Shown here piece by piece: positions 1-12,820 of a DNA stretch of 64,000 nt. The notes below the pieces were generated by a model. That model did no database searches and was not told the DNA's origin. It was given only the letters and a program-made list of their open reading frames with translations. The translations under genes and the position numbers were made by a program. The first letter of the stretch is position 1. Every line of letters begins with the position of its first letter. This DNA is from Oscheius dolichura (Eukaryota > Nematoda > Chromadorea > Rhabditida > Rhabditidae), in contig OW051496.1 in assembly GCA_932521035.1 (NCBI GenBank), positions 10,602,001-10,666,000 of the forward strand, written 5' to 3'.

Positions 1-746
1 CAGTTTTTACCGAACAAATGTATCTATACTGTGCAGAATTTTGTGCACTTTCTTTTGGTATCAAGAATTGCTGGAATCCAACCTTTCTAAATGGACTCTA
101 GAGGTAAACTTTGCGCCAAGAGGTTCGGTACCATCAACTTATTGGAAACTGTAGATTTGACGAGAAGGTTTCAACTTGGTATTCTTTGTATAGATTCGTG
201 AAACTCTGCTTAATCTGCTCCACCAATTTTGACGGTTATTCTCTGGGCAAAATGGTCCCCGAGCAAGCTGAACACGACCCGGTCTTCCCTAATTTGAGAA
301 GAGGGATTCTTGGTCCTTCACAAAGAGGATTGGTTCCAGGAGACTTTTAGAATCAGCCGAGATAAGACGACCTCATCCAAATTGAAGTGTTGTTATGTTT
401 ATTAACATCAGTAATCAGTAATCAGTAATAATAATAATAATAATAATAATAATAGAGATATGTGTATATACACAAAGGACGACGATGAAACTCATCATCT
501 TCTTTTTATAATTATGCAAAAAAATATCTTTCTCGTTTTTAAGTGTTCAATTTAGAGAAGTTTAAAGGGAAAAGGGACAATTAGAGTGGTAAAATGAAAA
601 GTATATTTCTTTGGGAGGAAACCGTACTGTATCACGGCAAATCGCAGTTGAAAGCGCTAGAAGAAGGGCTGGGAGAGAAGGAGAGAGGGGGGAGAGACTA
701 GAAGGAAAGGGAAGGAATCAATCCAAAGAAAGGCAAAATGTGTGGA
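1..746. other. Noncoding 3' flank of the arrestin gene
   Basis: I see no supportable gene here. The stretch lies downstream of the arrestin stop codon on the minus strand. It contains a short (TAATCAG)n run followed by a (TAA)n microsatellite at about 424-455, and purine-rich low-complexity DNA near 655-735. A minus-strand AATAAA at about 398-403 could be a distal poly(A) signal for arrestin. Confidence 0.5.
424..455. repeat. (TAA)n microsatellite
   Basis: About nine tandem TAA units follow three copies of a TAATCAG-like unit. Confidence 0.85.
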
Positions 747-3700
747 TCAGATGAGACTGCCGCTTGGCCCTTGGCCCGTCGCCGCCGATGCCGAACCCGG
801 CTGGTTATCGTCGCCCGAGTCGCCGCCTTTCAGTCGCAAGCGGGTGAAGTCCTCGAAGAAGAGGTCGTCGTCATCAGGCAGCAGAACACTGAAATGGGTG
901 GGAATTAACTGGCTTTACTCTTTTGGGAACCCATATTTACCCCCGGACCGATTCTCCTTGCTCCTCTGCCTTTCTAGATGGAATCGGGTCAGAGCCAGGA
1001 CTAGCTGGGATTCCACATCCCGTCCCAAAAAACAAAACCAGAAAATTTTGGAGCTGGATTTTTCTGATCGTGAAAAGGGAGACCAACTGTCCCGGGTACA
1101 AAAGCCCCCCGTCCTGTCCACTCTTTGTCAAGACCCCGAAGATCCCAGGTCGGGTTGGGAAGGCTCCCCAAGGGCAAAACCACAGATCGGATCCTCCTCC
1201 TTCCACTTTCGAATTACTATACCCTCTAGAGAAGCTCCTCCTAATGGAGGAAGGATAAGAATCGAGACCTCGAAAGTTCCCAATAGAAATTCCCAAGGGT
1301 TATGGTCCACGATAAGCCGGAATTTCGGTCCCGGCCAGTTTTCCCCAGGGTTCTCCCCGGTCTCCCGCCGGCCTCAACTTACACGTCGTCGTCCAACTGA
1401 ATCAGGTCGAAGTCCAACGGATCCGGGCCATTTGCTTCCTCCGGCTTGTCGACAATCGACCGTTCCTACAATTATCCTCCCTATTAAACAGCCGTTCGTA
1501 TTCTTCTCCCACCTTTCTCTCCGGTGTCTCTGCCGGCTTGGAATGAGTCAGGGTGAAGGGCAACTCGGCCACGATTTCCCCTCCTCCGCCGAATTTCCCA
1601 CCAATACCCGCAATACTGGCACGTATTTTAACTTTGTACTGTACAACGATGCCGAGGTTCTCTTTCGACGTCTTACCATCCATTCTGAATTAAAATCAAG
1701 ATGAGAAAAAGACTGGCTTACATTGTACTGGAGGCAAGGTTCGTGTCCTCGTGTTTCAGCTGCCCGTCTAGGGCCAGGCCTCGTTTATCCTTGTTGAACT
1801 TGAGCAGGGGAGTTAGAGAGAAGACTTTGGATATTGTAGCACCCGGGCCGATAGGGAAGCCCTCGCTGCTGTCGATCCGGGCCACCTCACAGGTGTAGGA
1901 AGCCGTTGTGAAGAGGCAGATGTCCGCAACTTGGACGACACTTACCTAAATTCGAAATTATTAGCTTTCTACCATATTTTTACATATAAAAGGATCAGAA
2001 TAGCACCTTTAAAGGTGCTAAAGCGTTTTGACCTAGATTTATCACGAAATCCTGCAAAAAAGCCCCAAAATCTAGGATCTTCCAGGGCCAGGTTAGGGTT
2101 CTCAAGGAGCCGAGCGGGCCAACGCCCGAGATGACGGTTTTTCCTGACCAATCCTAATTTTTTGACAGCAAAATATTCACAAAACCAAGGGCTATCTTTT
2201 GGTATACGGCAAGTCACAATTTCGTTTCAAACGCCCCTAACAAACCGGGGTTTTATCCCAAAAATGGGCAAAAACGGTCAAAAATCGCATAAAATCGGGG
2301 TTTCTTGCAATTTTTGGAATAACCATCAAGATCTGAGTATACCATACGTTAGCTCATGGTCTTGGGAGTATTCTGCTGTCAAGAATAAGGATCGGAGAGG
2401 AAAATTAGAGCCCCGGCCTTCTCAGCCCCGTTGAAAACCCTAGGTCGGTGGCTCGGTCCTCGATAGTCCTGCACCCGTAAAGTCTCGGCAAAAGTCTAGT
2501 CTTTCACTGTTTTGTAACAGTTTTGAATGAAGGTGATGCTTCTACCGAGACTTTACGGGTGCAGGGGATCGGACTATCCGGTCTACCGAGCCGTGCCCTG
2601 CTGCCCCCTGCTTACCTTCAACTTCTTCACTGTCTTATTGCTATTATTCTGTAGGTGTATGTTGATGGCAATGGATTCCCCATGGTAATACATCTCTTTA
2701 TCCAGGCTCGCCTCCATGTGCAATAGTCCCGGACTCATCATGAACTCCTTCGAGACGTCGACCATCGGCTGGGGGCGGGGTTCGTAGGGCGCGTAAGTCA
2801 GCTTTCGAATAGCCAGCCGGACACTATTCGACGATCTTAATTCCCCCAATTAAAAGAGGGAATTCCGGTCATCCTACTGTTTTTTATTCTTCTCATTGGT
2901 AGTGGATTCGGCTCCGCCGACTAGGGTCTTCAGCTCGTAATCCACTCCACATGGTTTACCCGTATCTCCCGGTGCTGGCTAGAAAGTGTCCTTTATTTTT
3001 AGATCCCCCTTAAATTAACCTGAAGTGTGACGGAACTGGCACTATTGGGCGGTATTTCAAACCAGAAGGGAAAGGCGTTGGCGCCCAGCTTCCGGCTTAA
3101 CCTTTCCTGGAGCCGTGTTAAAGGTCGGGTCTTTTGATTCGGATCCGCGGGAAATACCTAGAAATTCTCTATTTTAAAGGACTAATTTAATAGAAGACTC
3201 ACCTGGAATATCTGAGCAATCAAATCTTTCCTAAAAGTCAGACCCAAGACGTCGAGATCCTCCCGTCCGTAGCGGAAGGCAGCCAACAGATTGGCGGTCA
3301 CCTTCTTGCCGTCGTTGATGTATTCCTCGTCGATTAGGACCATCCCATCAATTAAATCAACATGGTCACCGCGGTCAATGAAATCCCGCTTGCCCAGATA
3401 CGTCGTTATTTTACCGTTGGGGCTCGTCTTCTTGAATACTCTGGAATTTGGGGGGAGATTAGTGGTTGAAGTCTTCTTCACTCTCTAATACTGTAATTAT
3501 GATGGTCCCAAGGCGATTGCACCCTTTTTAAGCTATGTAATGTGTTCTGTACAAGACCCTTTCAAGATTTTATAGGAATCCGATCATCATCCAAGTCTGA
3601 AAATCCTGGACTGAGCCGCCCTGACGTCAGAGCTAGAGAGCGCACGAAATAATCACGCTCTGCTGAACGGAAAACAGTTTCTATATTTAAAAAATTGGCA

Positions 3701-3968
3701 GGGTTACGGTGTAGGTACTGTGGAAGGTCCTGAACCGTCCAAAAGAGATGAAACTCGGTTTTAGGGGCCATATTTGGATTATGGCCCGCTCTAAAGGGTC
3801 TTCTCCCATTTATAGTATATTTCCACTATTTTCTGGGTAGAAATTAGGTTTTTAAAGGTTCTTGACTCTGTCTCCATGGTATTCTACTGATTACAGCAAA
3901 AAAAATCGGAAAACCCACCTAGTGCCGGACTTTTTTTCATCATCTCCCGCGGTAGAAGGGGCTCCCAT
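747..3968 (-). CDS. arr-1: Beta-arrestin
   Basis: Minus-strand gene with nine exons: 3968-3919, 3440-3203, 3157-3020, 2978-2878, 2835-2616, 1945-1722, 1684-1513, 1465-1383 and 888-747. The joined CDS is 1368 nt (455 aa) with consistent phase throughout. The N-domain has the conserved [11 protein letters not shown] and [16 protein letters not shown] segments. The polar-core and C-domain parts include [18 protein letters not shown] and [20 protein letters not shown]. The tail has an acidic [17 protein letters not shown] segment, the AP2/clathrin-adaptor type of arrestin tail. Arrestins bind phosphorylated GPCRs and promote desensitisation and endocytosis; C. elegans has one, arr-1. Introns of 42 nt (2836-2877) and 47 nt (1466-1512) lie beside a 670-nt intron carrying a palindromic repeat. 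The first exon ([13 protein letters not shown]) was chosen because its phase-2 end completes the Arg codon of exon 2. Confidence 0.95.
2449..2592. repeat. Palindromic repeat family 1, long form
   Basis: About 144 bp in an arrestin intron. Outer ends resembling CGGCTCGGT and ACCGAGCCG enclose CGATAGTCC-type segments and inner arms GCACCCGTAAAGTCTCGG and CCGAGACTTTACGGGTGC. This is a MITE-like foldback element. Confidence 0.8.
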
Positions 3969-6900
3969 ATTTGACATGGAGATAAATGGACTTGGCCTTC
4001 TTTTTCTTGTTTTTCACACACACACTTATTGCTATGATAGAAGATGAAATATATTCATAGCTGAAATATAGAGGAATTATATATTATTTTTTTAGCCAGA
4101 AGAGAGAGGGAGAGAGCGATTTACGCCCCCGGGGGTTGGGAGGAGAGCAACGGCTGGATTAATAAGAGTAAGGACACGAAGCCTGTTCCCTGCCCTCTCT
4201 TAGGAAAGGGTCAAGTAGCACAGATCATGGAGGGGAAAGGAACCGGAAATTGGATTGGATTAGGGTAAAAAAGGAGGAAGGAAATCGTGTTAGGACCTTG
4301 AAAACAAACAAATCCTGTCTTATTGCCGGGTCCGAGTGGGCTTTGCTATATAAAGCATAATATTATGATGTGAGGAGGCAGAGGAGAAAGGGAGGAGGAG
4401 TCTCCCTAGTCTCTGTGTAGTAATTCGGCAAACGAGTAGGGGTGTCCTTGGCTGAGGCGGCGCTCGTTGCCGTCGCGAGTGCTTGCATGTCGTCGTATAC
4501 TGGCCCGTAAATTATAAGCTCTTTTCTCTGTATTTACGGCATTTCTCTAGACAACGAGGAGGAGGAGAAGGACGAGGGCATACTGTAGGCCTGCTGTTGT
4601 TTCTCTCCATGACGCGGGAAAAAGGAGAAGAAAAACAGTCCGAGTGGGCTTTGCTAAAGCGGGGGATCGTCTAGACAGGGCAGACGAAGAGAGACAAAAT
4701 TTTGGAGAGACGGCGGGAACTTTTGTTGTTTTCTTCCTTTATATATTTTCGCGGCTATTCAAAATCAAATTCTTTGACCTGAAAGGCGGAAAGAAGAAGG
4801 AGGAATCCCCTCGGCATGAAAGGGAATAAGGATTAATAAAAGGAGCATTCTGCTCCCGAGATTGTACGGGTTTGGGAGTAGGCAGACGAGAGACACTGCC
4901 GCCGGCGGCTGAATCGGCCAAATGACGTGATTCTTTGGAATTTTCTAGAAAAAACATTCTCCTGTCATTAGAGATCAAATAGAGTAGAATGTCACCAGCA
5001 GAGGACCGCCGTTCTTTTCCCCATAACCCCGTAATGACCTTGGAATTTTCGTAGGTGTGTCTCCCGTCTATTGATTCCCAAGGCTTCCCCCCTCTCCTTT
5101 ACTAAAAACGGGACAGATAACGCTACTCACACTCTCTTATCAGTAATGAAGAGGGGGGATTATTAACATCTGGTTAACACGGCAAAAAAAAGCAGAAAGG
5201 GCGGATGGAAAATAGAGGCGGGGAGGTGGAGAGGCGGGAGAGGCACCCGGGGAGGAGATACGGCCCGGCAGAGACGAGCCGGCAGGGACGAGGCAGAAGG
5301 TGGACAGGCCCGACAGAGTGGAAGCCGGCAATGGCCAGGGCCAACAGGGAGGAGGCCGACGATGGTCAGGACCAGTAGGGAGGAGACCGGAGGTGGCCAG
5401 GGTCCGGCAAGGACGAGGCGGCAGCGACGAGCTGAAAGGTGCCCACTGCCGGGCAGGGAGGATACTGAAGCTGGCCAGGTCCTGCATGGAGTGACATCTC
5501 CCTGACCTTTCTTCCCCTCTATGGATCCCGTGTCTGTGTTTTTCTTTGTGTATTTATGTCTCTGTGTGTGTGGGTTGGACTGCATTTATAACAGGGCTGG
5601 AGAGGGGATCAAGAGGAGGATGACGTGGGGATCAGGCTCAGTGAAAAGAAGAGGCAGGGGGGATGAAGCCTCTCTCTCCTTTATATAGCCCCTGGAGAGA
5701 GGGGTGGGTCAGGGAGAGACTACCAGTCATTAAAAATAACGATGTCTACCCTCCTCCCATATATATAGAGAGGGAGAGCACGAGGAGAAGAATAATTGGA
5801 AGGAGAGGTGCCATTTTCAATACACACCTCCTCCCGAAATAATGCCTGTCATAGTGGGGGTAGGAAAGTGGGCGGCAATTGAGATCTAGGGGTGGTGGTG
5901 GCCGGGGGAGAATATATTCTTCGAGAGGGTAAGACTCTATAGTGAAAATAAAGGAATATGTTCAGAAATGGAAGGGAGGACGGCACGAGAAGGGGAGGAA
6001 TGCAGATGAAACCAGAGATATGACCCGCCTCAGGTACAATATAAATAAAAACAAACCCCCACGTGGTGTCATTTCTTCCAGAAAAATATAGAGAAAACAC
6101 ACGTTATAGTTTATCACGTATGAAAGAGAAAAGCAGAAAAATGGTTGAAAATAGAGCTAAATCGCCAGTTTTATGGAGCCTTTGATTCTGAGGAGATACG
6201 TTAATGGTTTTATTCAATTTGAGCGCTAAATAGTACGCAATTTTGTGTCGAACTTGGGTTACAGTATAACTTCAAGAAAAAGGGGATAAAATAACAAAAA
6301 AAATGATAAAAACTGGTAGAATTTTGGCTCTAAATGGCGTTTTTGGCTCGCCCACCCGGCGAAGACCAGGATTTTTCAAATATCGTCTATAGATCCATTT
6401 TTATTGGGGTTTAAACTGTTTTCTTTAATTTAGAATATTCTAGACAGGTTAATAGCCCTTTTTAAAGGAGCAAAATAAGGAAGGAAAGAAGGACAAAAGC
6501 CAGAGAGGAAGGGAAGGGAAGCCATTTCCGGTAGCCGCGTAATGACAGCCATCCAGATCAAGGGCAAAAGACCAGATTCCCTTTTGGCAGTCTTTACTCG
6601 ACTTTTTCCACCCAGAAGAAGGCAAAAATAGTTATTTTGATAAGCTTATTATAGAGAGAAAAGGGGAGAGAAAGGAACGGGGGAGGGGCCCGACGTGACA
6701 TCTCTCTACCCTGGTAGAGACCCCGAGGGAAATGGATGGACATGTGCTCAGAGAGTCATAAAACACAAACGCAGACCGCATGTGGTGAAATGGCACCTAT
6801 CTCTTTTTTTCTTTTTTAGACTTTAAAATACTGAAATTGGCGGGAAATCTGAATTATTCAATGGACGGGAAAATGGGAAGGTCATTTCCAAGAAAAGCTA

Positions 6901-8791
6901 AAAATGACAATCGTGGCGGGATAATATGACAGCTGGCCGGCCATTGACGACATAAATCTCATTTTTACTCGACTAAACTTCTAGAGACCAATTAACATTA
7001 ACAACAGAATTGCAGAATAATAGAGTTTGTACGGAGCAGGTCGGGAGCAATACAACTAGAGCGCGGTTACGGTAAATGACGGGGTGTAAACGTCATGCAG
7101 ACGGCGTAAACAGCGGGCTGCTCCAGATTTTTATGGTTTTTTTTCTGGCTTTTTTGAGGAATGTGGCTGCTTCAAACAATGCCCTTTCCGTTGAAAATAA
7201 CACTAATCCGGGAGAGGGAGCAGCGGCACAAGACACATTAGTCACCCATTGGTGTTATTTGACTCCTAGGCTACGTCGACGACGACGTCTTCGTGGTCGT
7301 GGGAAAGGACAGGAAGGGGACAGGAATCAGGGAGGGGAAGGTGGACTGGGGGTAAGGAAGGGAGGAAACCTTATGCTGCTTAATCATGCGAGCACTCTCA
7401 TGACCCCTGGGCGGGGGGAATCTTTGATCCGGATGACCTTTCAAGGGGGCAGGGAGGAGGAGATAGCCCCAGATAAAAAAGTGGAGGAGAGGAGAGGAGG
7501 AGGATTTGAAAAAGAGTGGATGTTCCCCTGCCCGCCTCCGGGCTACTCTAATCCCCCTGCTGCTCCTCCTCGCCTCTTCTTCTTCTCTATGACAGCGAAA
7601 TAATCTATTTAGAAGCGGAAAAAAGGAGGGGAGAGAAGGGCCTCGCATAATAATACGTACCCGTGTGCAATTTGCTCCCATTGCTCTCCGCCGCTCTGCT
7701 GACTGGCTATGGCTATGGCTTGCAGCCGGGGAGAGAGAGAAAAAAAAGTAATAGAATTTTCAGCGAATGAGAAAGAGACGACGGTGGTGGTGATGGTGGT
7801 GAAAGAGAAATGAGTTTTCACTGGAATCATATGACAGCCCGATGGATTCTTTTAACCGGGGGCAGGGAGTTGAGGAGGAGGAGAGCAGGGGAGGGGGCCT
7901 AGAGGGGCCGGCCTGGTCTGGGTACGGATCCCACTAGGGCTAGCCCCATCCCCCCAAGGAGGTTAGAGAGCAGGGGAAGGAGGCGTAGGAGAGGCAGCAT
8001 GGTCTGGGCAGGGGCACCCCATTCCAGGAATCCCTCTAGGTAAAAAACTGGAGAAAATCAGGGAGAGCTGGGGGTAGGGAGGAGGAGCTGGGATGGGGGC
8101 AGTCTGGTTTGAGCATTGGCTCCCAATTCCAGGGGGTAGGGATGAGGGGCCCCAAAAATCTGGGGGCTAAAGACCAAAGAAGGAAATCAGTAGCACTGGT
8201 TGGATGCAACGCCCAGTTATCCCCCAATTAGGGATCCGGGGATATGCTCCCTCCCCGGGGGGCTATGAAATCCCGCTCCCCTTTTTTGTACCCAGTTGTT
8301 GGTAGAGACTGCCCTCCACCCCCTCATAACACCAATAAAACACGCGTGGGGACAGGTTGATAATGAGAGGGAGGCAGGGGAGGACGAGGAGGACGAGGAA
8401 CAATGGCCGAGGTGCGACAGGGGGACTGACCCAGCCCGGCCCAGCCAGCACAAGTCACGGCTCGGATTTCGTGGGAAATGAACGGCCAGTACGGATGCAC
8501 TCTCCCCATTTTCTATTATTAAAAGGAGGGGTTAAAATCAGGGAAGAGGGTGAAGAAGACAGCAAGCCTTTAAGGCAATTAGACGGAAAGTTGGCCGGCC
8601 GGGCGGCGGGATGTTTTCAATGGATTAAAATGGAGCAAAGAGGCTGTTCTTCTGAGAAAAGGGGAAGGAGAAGAAGAAAGTGATTAACTTAAAAGGAGGA
8701 ATAGTAGGCAGACAGGGAAGGATGATCGATGATGAGGGGAGGATGATGAATAATTTGGCTGGGGCATGGAATTATACGACTAGGAGGAGGA

Positions 8792-8792
<1 letters not shown>
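3969..8792. other. Gene-poor, purine-rich 5' flank of arrestin
   Basis: No gene is supported. The DNA is dominated by GA/GGAGG-rich low-complexity tracts, for example around 4550-4630, 5200-5480 and 7860-8420. Open frames in it have skewed composition (runs of Arg/Gly/Pro/Ser) and no recognisable domain. It presumably holds arrestin regulatory sequence and perhaps 5' exons I cannot see. Confidence 0.4.

Positions 8793-8821
<29 letters not shown>
8793..8821. repeat. 29-nt C homopolymer (G tract on the minus strand)
   Basis: An uninterrupted run of 29 cytosines follows a GGAGGAGGAG purine stretch. The minus strand is a mono-G tract able to fold as G-quadruplex DNA. In C. elegans such tracts depend on the FANCJ-like helicase DOG-1 for stability. 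Confidence 0.95.
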
Positions 8822-8822
<1 letters not shown>

Positions 8823-10104
8823 AGTTAGTAGATGTATTTAGGAGGAGGAATGGCCGTGACCACGGGAGAGAGCAGGAAGGAATGAGAGGGAGCATAATTG
8901 CTGTCACAGGCTAGGGACGAGACGAGACGACGGCGGGAGGAGGCTTCAGTTCCAATGGTTGCGAGCGGTCACGCGCGCGGCGGAGAGGTTATCCGCGGGT
9001 CAGACCCCCGGTTTTAAACTAGAAAAAAACTCATTTTATACTATTTAAAAACAGCCTTCTTCTTTTCTCTTTCCTTATTTTATTAACAAATCATTGAAGA
9101 AATTTTTAAAACCCGATAGAAACGCTCCAAGAGGGCGGCAATACCAATGGAGGCAAAATAACCCGGTTAAAGACGAAAAACCCCGTTCCTCCTTTTGTAA
9201 ACTACTCTATTATTTTCTCCACTTTATATTTAATTAATAAACATTCTAAAGTTTAAACAAAATGGAGCGAATAGGTCAAAATAATGATTAATACCCCTGC
9301 AGAGCAGGGTGGAGCCAAAATAACGGGGAACACAGCTCATAAACAGGAACAAAACAGAGATCTTCAAAGAAAATGAAGTGTTGAATATAAATAGGCCATA
9401 AGATAACGAATAATAATGATTTACATGAGAAGAAACAAAACAAAACAAGAAAACAGATAGAAGTACCCCCTTGGAGGAGTACACAAGATGAATAAGGCAT
9501 GAGGAACGGGGAAGGGAATGATTCCAGGAGAAAAGAGCTGGGATTGGAAATAGACTGGTGGTAAGGGAAGGCTGGGAAGAGGGTCCTAGTGTTACTAGGT
9601 AAAGTTGAGGGAATCCAGTACCAAAAAGATACAAGACTCCTCCTCTTAGGGCGCGACAGTCTCCTTTTGGCGATCATGGCTACGTTTGTAGGGCTCCCGG
9701 AGTTTCTGTCGGGGCTATTGAGCTCAAACAACGTGCATTCGATTCGTCAGGGGGTGCTCTCCATTATGGTTTATAAATCAGCGGAAATGGTCCAGAAACA
9801 ACCGAGATACAGAGGGAAACACCATTTTACGTCATTTCCCCCCAAAAGCGAATATTTCCTCCCTGCCCGCTTTCCTCCTCTATCCATCGCTATCTCCCTC
9901 CGCTCTTCAAAAGTACAGAAACTGTTTTTCTCCCCGTCTTCTCCCTTTTTCATCATTCTGTTCCTTTCCCACAAAATATTACACCGCCTGCCTGCCGCAG
10001 CCGGCCGTTCTTTGCTTGTTCACTGACAGGTCGCGCGTATCGGGCGACCCTCGCCTCCTCATGTCTCTCTCTTGTTTTCTGCTCATCTTCCCCTTATTCC
10101 CATC
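8822..10104. other. Intergenic region upstream of the carbonic anhydrase gene
   Basis: I see no convincing gene. The region holds AT-rich blocks (9000-9500) and pyrimidine-rich DNA just before the carbonic anhydrase leader acceptor. It is probably the promoter region of that gene. Confidence 0.4.
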
Positions 10105-10114
10105 CGTTTTTCAG
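10105..10114 (+). promoter_or_regulatory. Likely trans-splice acceptor before the carbonic anhydrase start
   Basis: A TTTTTCAG-type acceptor lies 11 nt upstream of the start codon with no coding exon in front of it. In nematodes this is the usual context for SL1 addition. Confidence 0.6.
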
Positions 10115-10125
10115 CTCTAAAAAAA

Positions 10126-12180
10126 ATGGAAAAACTGCTCCGAGGAGTGATAAAATACCGTCAAACCGTTCGAAACGACCTGGTTCAGCAGTTTAAAGAC
10201 GTCAGTAACCGGCCACAGGTGGGTATAGTCCCTCCTCAATTGAGTGGGGCTTCAGCCGACCGCCGTCTTCTTCACCTGTATGGATTCTCGGATGTTGCCG
10301 ACCCGTTTTACTCAGTCTCGAGTCGGTGATATGTTTGTCGTCAGAAATGGCGGGAATATGATCCCAGAGGCACAGAACTACGGCTGCTCCACGGAAGTGT
10401 CGGTTGGTATAGAATATATATAGAATACTTAGGATTCCAGGTAACAACGGAGCCAGCAGCTTTGGAATTGGCTGTGAAACGGGGAGGAATCCGGCACGTC
10501 ATCGTCTGCGGGCATAGCGACTGTAAAGTGAGTCTTGGAACCTTATTCTACCTTTTTTCCCCTCTGGAATACAATATTTCCCGCAATTACGCACATTACT
10601 TGAATTTATCACCAACAACTCTAGTTTTTGCTTATTTTCCTGGGCATTCTTATATTTTATGATTTAATTTAGCCTGTAGAATATTAAAATACTAAAAAAT
10701 AGAAGGAAAAAAATGGAGAAAAGCCCAAAAATGAGGCGAAAATTAAGCTTTACCAAATCTGCGCCGTCAGCGCTGCGCAATACGTAATTACGTAAGAATT
10801 CGTCGACTCAAAAATGCCAGATTTTAATTTAATTTTCCCGCTCATTCCAGGCGATGAACCTACTCTACGGCCTGCACCAATGTCCAAAGAATTTCGACTC
10901 CCAATCCCCAATGGACCACTGGGTCCGGAAGAATGGGTTCCGCTCCATGAAACGGTTCGCTTTGCCTAATTTGGCCATCTTTTTCTCGTTTCCTACAATT
11001 AATCATGGCCGCCCATTTTAGTTTTTTTTGTCTAGGCTGAATGAGAGACAACACAACGGACCGGCCGTCATGGAATTCCGGAGTGAGATCGCACCCAGCC
11101 AGGATTTTGAGGCGATCATCGACCCGTTTGACAAATTGCCAGCTGAGGACAAACTATCACAGGTAAGGAGAGAGAGAGACTGTTATCAGTTGTGTTGTTT
11201 TTATTACCCTATTTTTGAGGAAATAGTCAGGGCACCGTGGAGGACACAGGGTCGCTCTTGAAGAAAAAAAAAGAAGGGCCGAAACGGGGGGTTCTATGGG
11301 TCAAGAGGATGAGATCCGGGATTTTCGAGACCTTACGGTCTTCCCCGGACAGAATTTTTCCTGCTACGACTTTCAGAAGGGTAAAAACTACCCTATCTAT
11401 TGTTCAGAAGCGAGAAAACTAGACTAGAATCAACCTGGAAGCCATATTTTGGTCAAAATTGGGGGTGAATGGACAAAAACCGGGGTCTTCAGGCCTGTGA
11501 CCCAGTTTTTTTCGATTCTGAACCAAGACTGGGCGGAATTTCCGTTCCGGACTTCTGGAGGAGTTTGGTTCCCGTCCAGATTCTGTCCCGGGAACGTTTT
11601 TGGACTGTCCACCCTGCCCCGGACCTAAAACTCCCCATCGCGCCCCTCCCTGCCCCGATCTACCGGGAACCTTGAGCGACTGCAATTCTTTGGATAAAAC
11701 TAGGGTTACGGTAACGGATGGCAAAACATTCGGCGCGGGACCTTTTGACAAAAAGTGATCGGGATTTTCGATTTTCAGTCTATTTTTCTTCGCCATTTGA
11801 CCAGAAGGTCCTGAAGAGACAAATGTACAGTGCCCTATTTTGGGACTAGACTATTCTCTCTAATCTCGTCTTTTTCCAGATAAACGTCCTGCAGCAGGTG
11901 ATCAACGTCGCCTCCCACGAATTCCTCCAGGACTATTTCGAGTCCGGCCGCCTCTTCACCCATGCCATGTGGTTTGATGTCTACACCGGGGAGAATTACC
12001 TATTTTCCAGGGATAAAAAACGTTTTATTATGATAGACGTGAGCTTTTTTCTATTTTCTTTTATAAAACAATATTTAGGAATCGAGTGTGAATGAATTAA
12101 AGGAGGAAATGAACCGAAGATGCGGGGAAGAAGACCTGGTGGTGGATAGAATAGTGGAAAAGGAAGTGGTCAATGGGTAG
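10126..12180 (+). CDS. bca-1: Beta-carbonic anhydrase
   Basis: Seven exons: 10126-10218, 10256-10402, 10441-10527, 10851-10954, 11036-11162, 11880-12038 and 12079-12180. The join is 819 nt (272 aa). It catalyses reversible CO2 hydration. The beta-class zinc site is intact: Cys39 in TCMDSR (with Asp41 and Arg43) and His105/Cys108 in VCGHSDC. The N-terminus (MEKLLRGVIKYRQTVRNDL) has no signal peptide or clear mitochondrial presequence. Family signatures continue with NPFD/DPFDKLPAED and the C-terminal MWFDVYTGENYLFSRDKKRF. Exon 2 ends at a GTTGGT donor, chosen because it keeps the EVSVTTEPAALELA frame. The long sixth intron carries a family 2 repeat. Length and motifs match nematode BCA-1. Confidence 0.95.
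11698..11846. repeat. Repeat family 2 copy
   Basis: About 149 bp in the last long intron of the carbonic anhydrase gene. Ends resemble AGGGTTACGGTAAC and GTACAGTGCCCTA. The interior holds GCGCGGGACCTTTTGAC and its imperfect complement GACCAGAAGGTCCTGAAG, giving two nested inverted repeats. Confidence 0.75.
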
Positions 12181-12446
12181 CCCGCTCCAGTCCGTCTAGT
12201 CATCTCCTTGCCCCCCTAATAAGTAGGATTACGGTATTCCAAGATGAGATATACGTGTTATTGTACATATCAGACTGCCTATTGTGATATATTTGAGAAA
12301 AAGAAAGAGAGGTATAAAAATAGAAAGAACGTCGACACCATTTGGTATTCAGCACGGATCAACGGATTCCATTGTTGATGACTGGCAGCGGTGGTCATTT
12401 TTGAACTTCTTATCCTATTTCAAAGAACAAGGGGCTCAAAACAGAA

Positions 12447-12550
12447 GGACTGGGCGGTGGAACGACCCAATTAGGATCAGAGCCGCTCCCTCCTCCTTTG
12501 TCCCAGTGACATGGGAACCATTGATTTCTAACGGTTTGGGTCATTCAGTC
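12447..12550 (-). pseudogene. Inverted fragment related to the gene at 19255
   Basis: The reverse complement resembles 19249-19365: both begin with GACTGAATGACCCAAA, continue through an ATG reading MTQ-V-NQ-FP, and share GGGACAAAGGAGGA, CCTAATTGGGTCG and CCACCGC blocks. It differs by indels and breaks the frame soon after. It lies downstream of COMT gene A as the better copy lies downstream of COMT gene C, so it looks like the decayed partner from an inverted duplication. It could still be a diverged exon of an unseen gene. Confidence 0.6.
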
Positions 12551-12570
12551 TTCTATAGTCTTTTCCAAAA

Positions 12571-12717
12571 AAATAGGGTTACTGTACATTTGTCTCTTCG
12601 GGACCTTTTAGTCAAACGGCGAAGAGAAATCGATTGGAAATCGATAATCCCGATCACTTTTGGTGAAAAGGTCCCGCGCGGAATGTTTTGCCACCCGTTA
12701 CCGTATCCCTATTTTTG
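12571..12717. repeat. Repeat family 2 copy near COMT gene A
   Basis: A full-length copy with both ends (AGGGTTACTGTAC and CGTTACCGTATCCCTA). Its GGTGAAAAGGTCCCGCGCGG segment is an exact complement of the copy at 19127-19243, closer than to other copies. Confidence 0.8.
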
Positions 12718-12820
12718 AAAAAGCCGAGAGATTCTGGAGTTTATCTATAAAATAATTAGACAATCACTTTATTAAATAATATAGAAATAACAATATTAGA
12801 TAGAGAAATAAGTGTATGCT

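Noticed and set aside
742..1704. 320-codon plus-strand open frame across the arrestin gene
   Set aside because: It is antisense to well-supported arrestin exons and introns, lacks domain similarity, and is open only because of the GC-rich complement.
5140..5585. Long minus-strand Pro/Leu/Ser-rich frames
   Set aside because: Degenerate purine-rich repeats on the plus strand keep several frames open at once; no start context, splice pattern or family supports a gene.
7076..7681. 175-codon plus-strand and overlapping minus-strand frames
   Set aside because: Low-complexity GAGG/CCTC composition opens both strands; no conserved motif.
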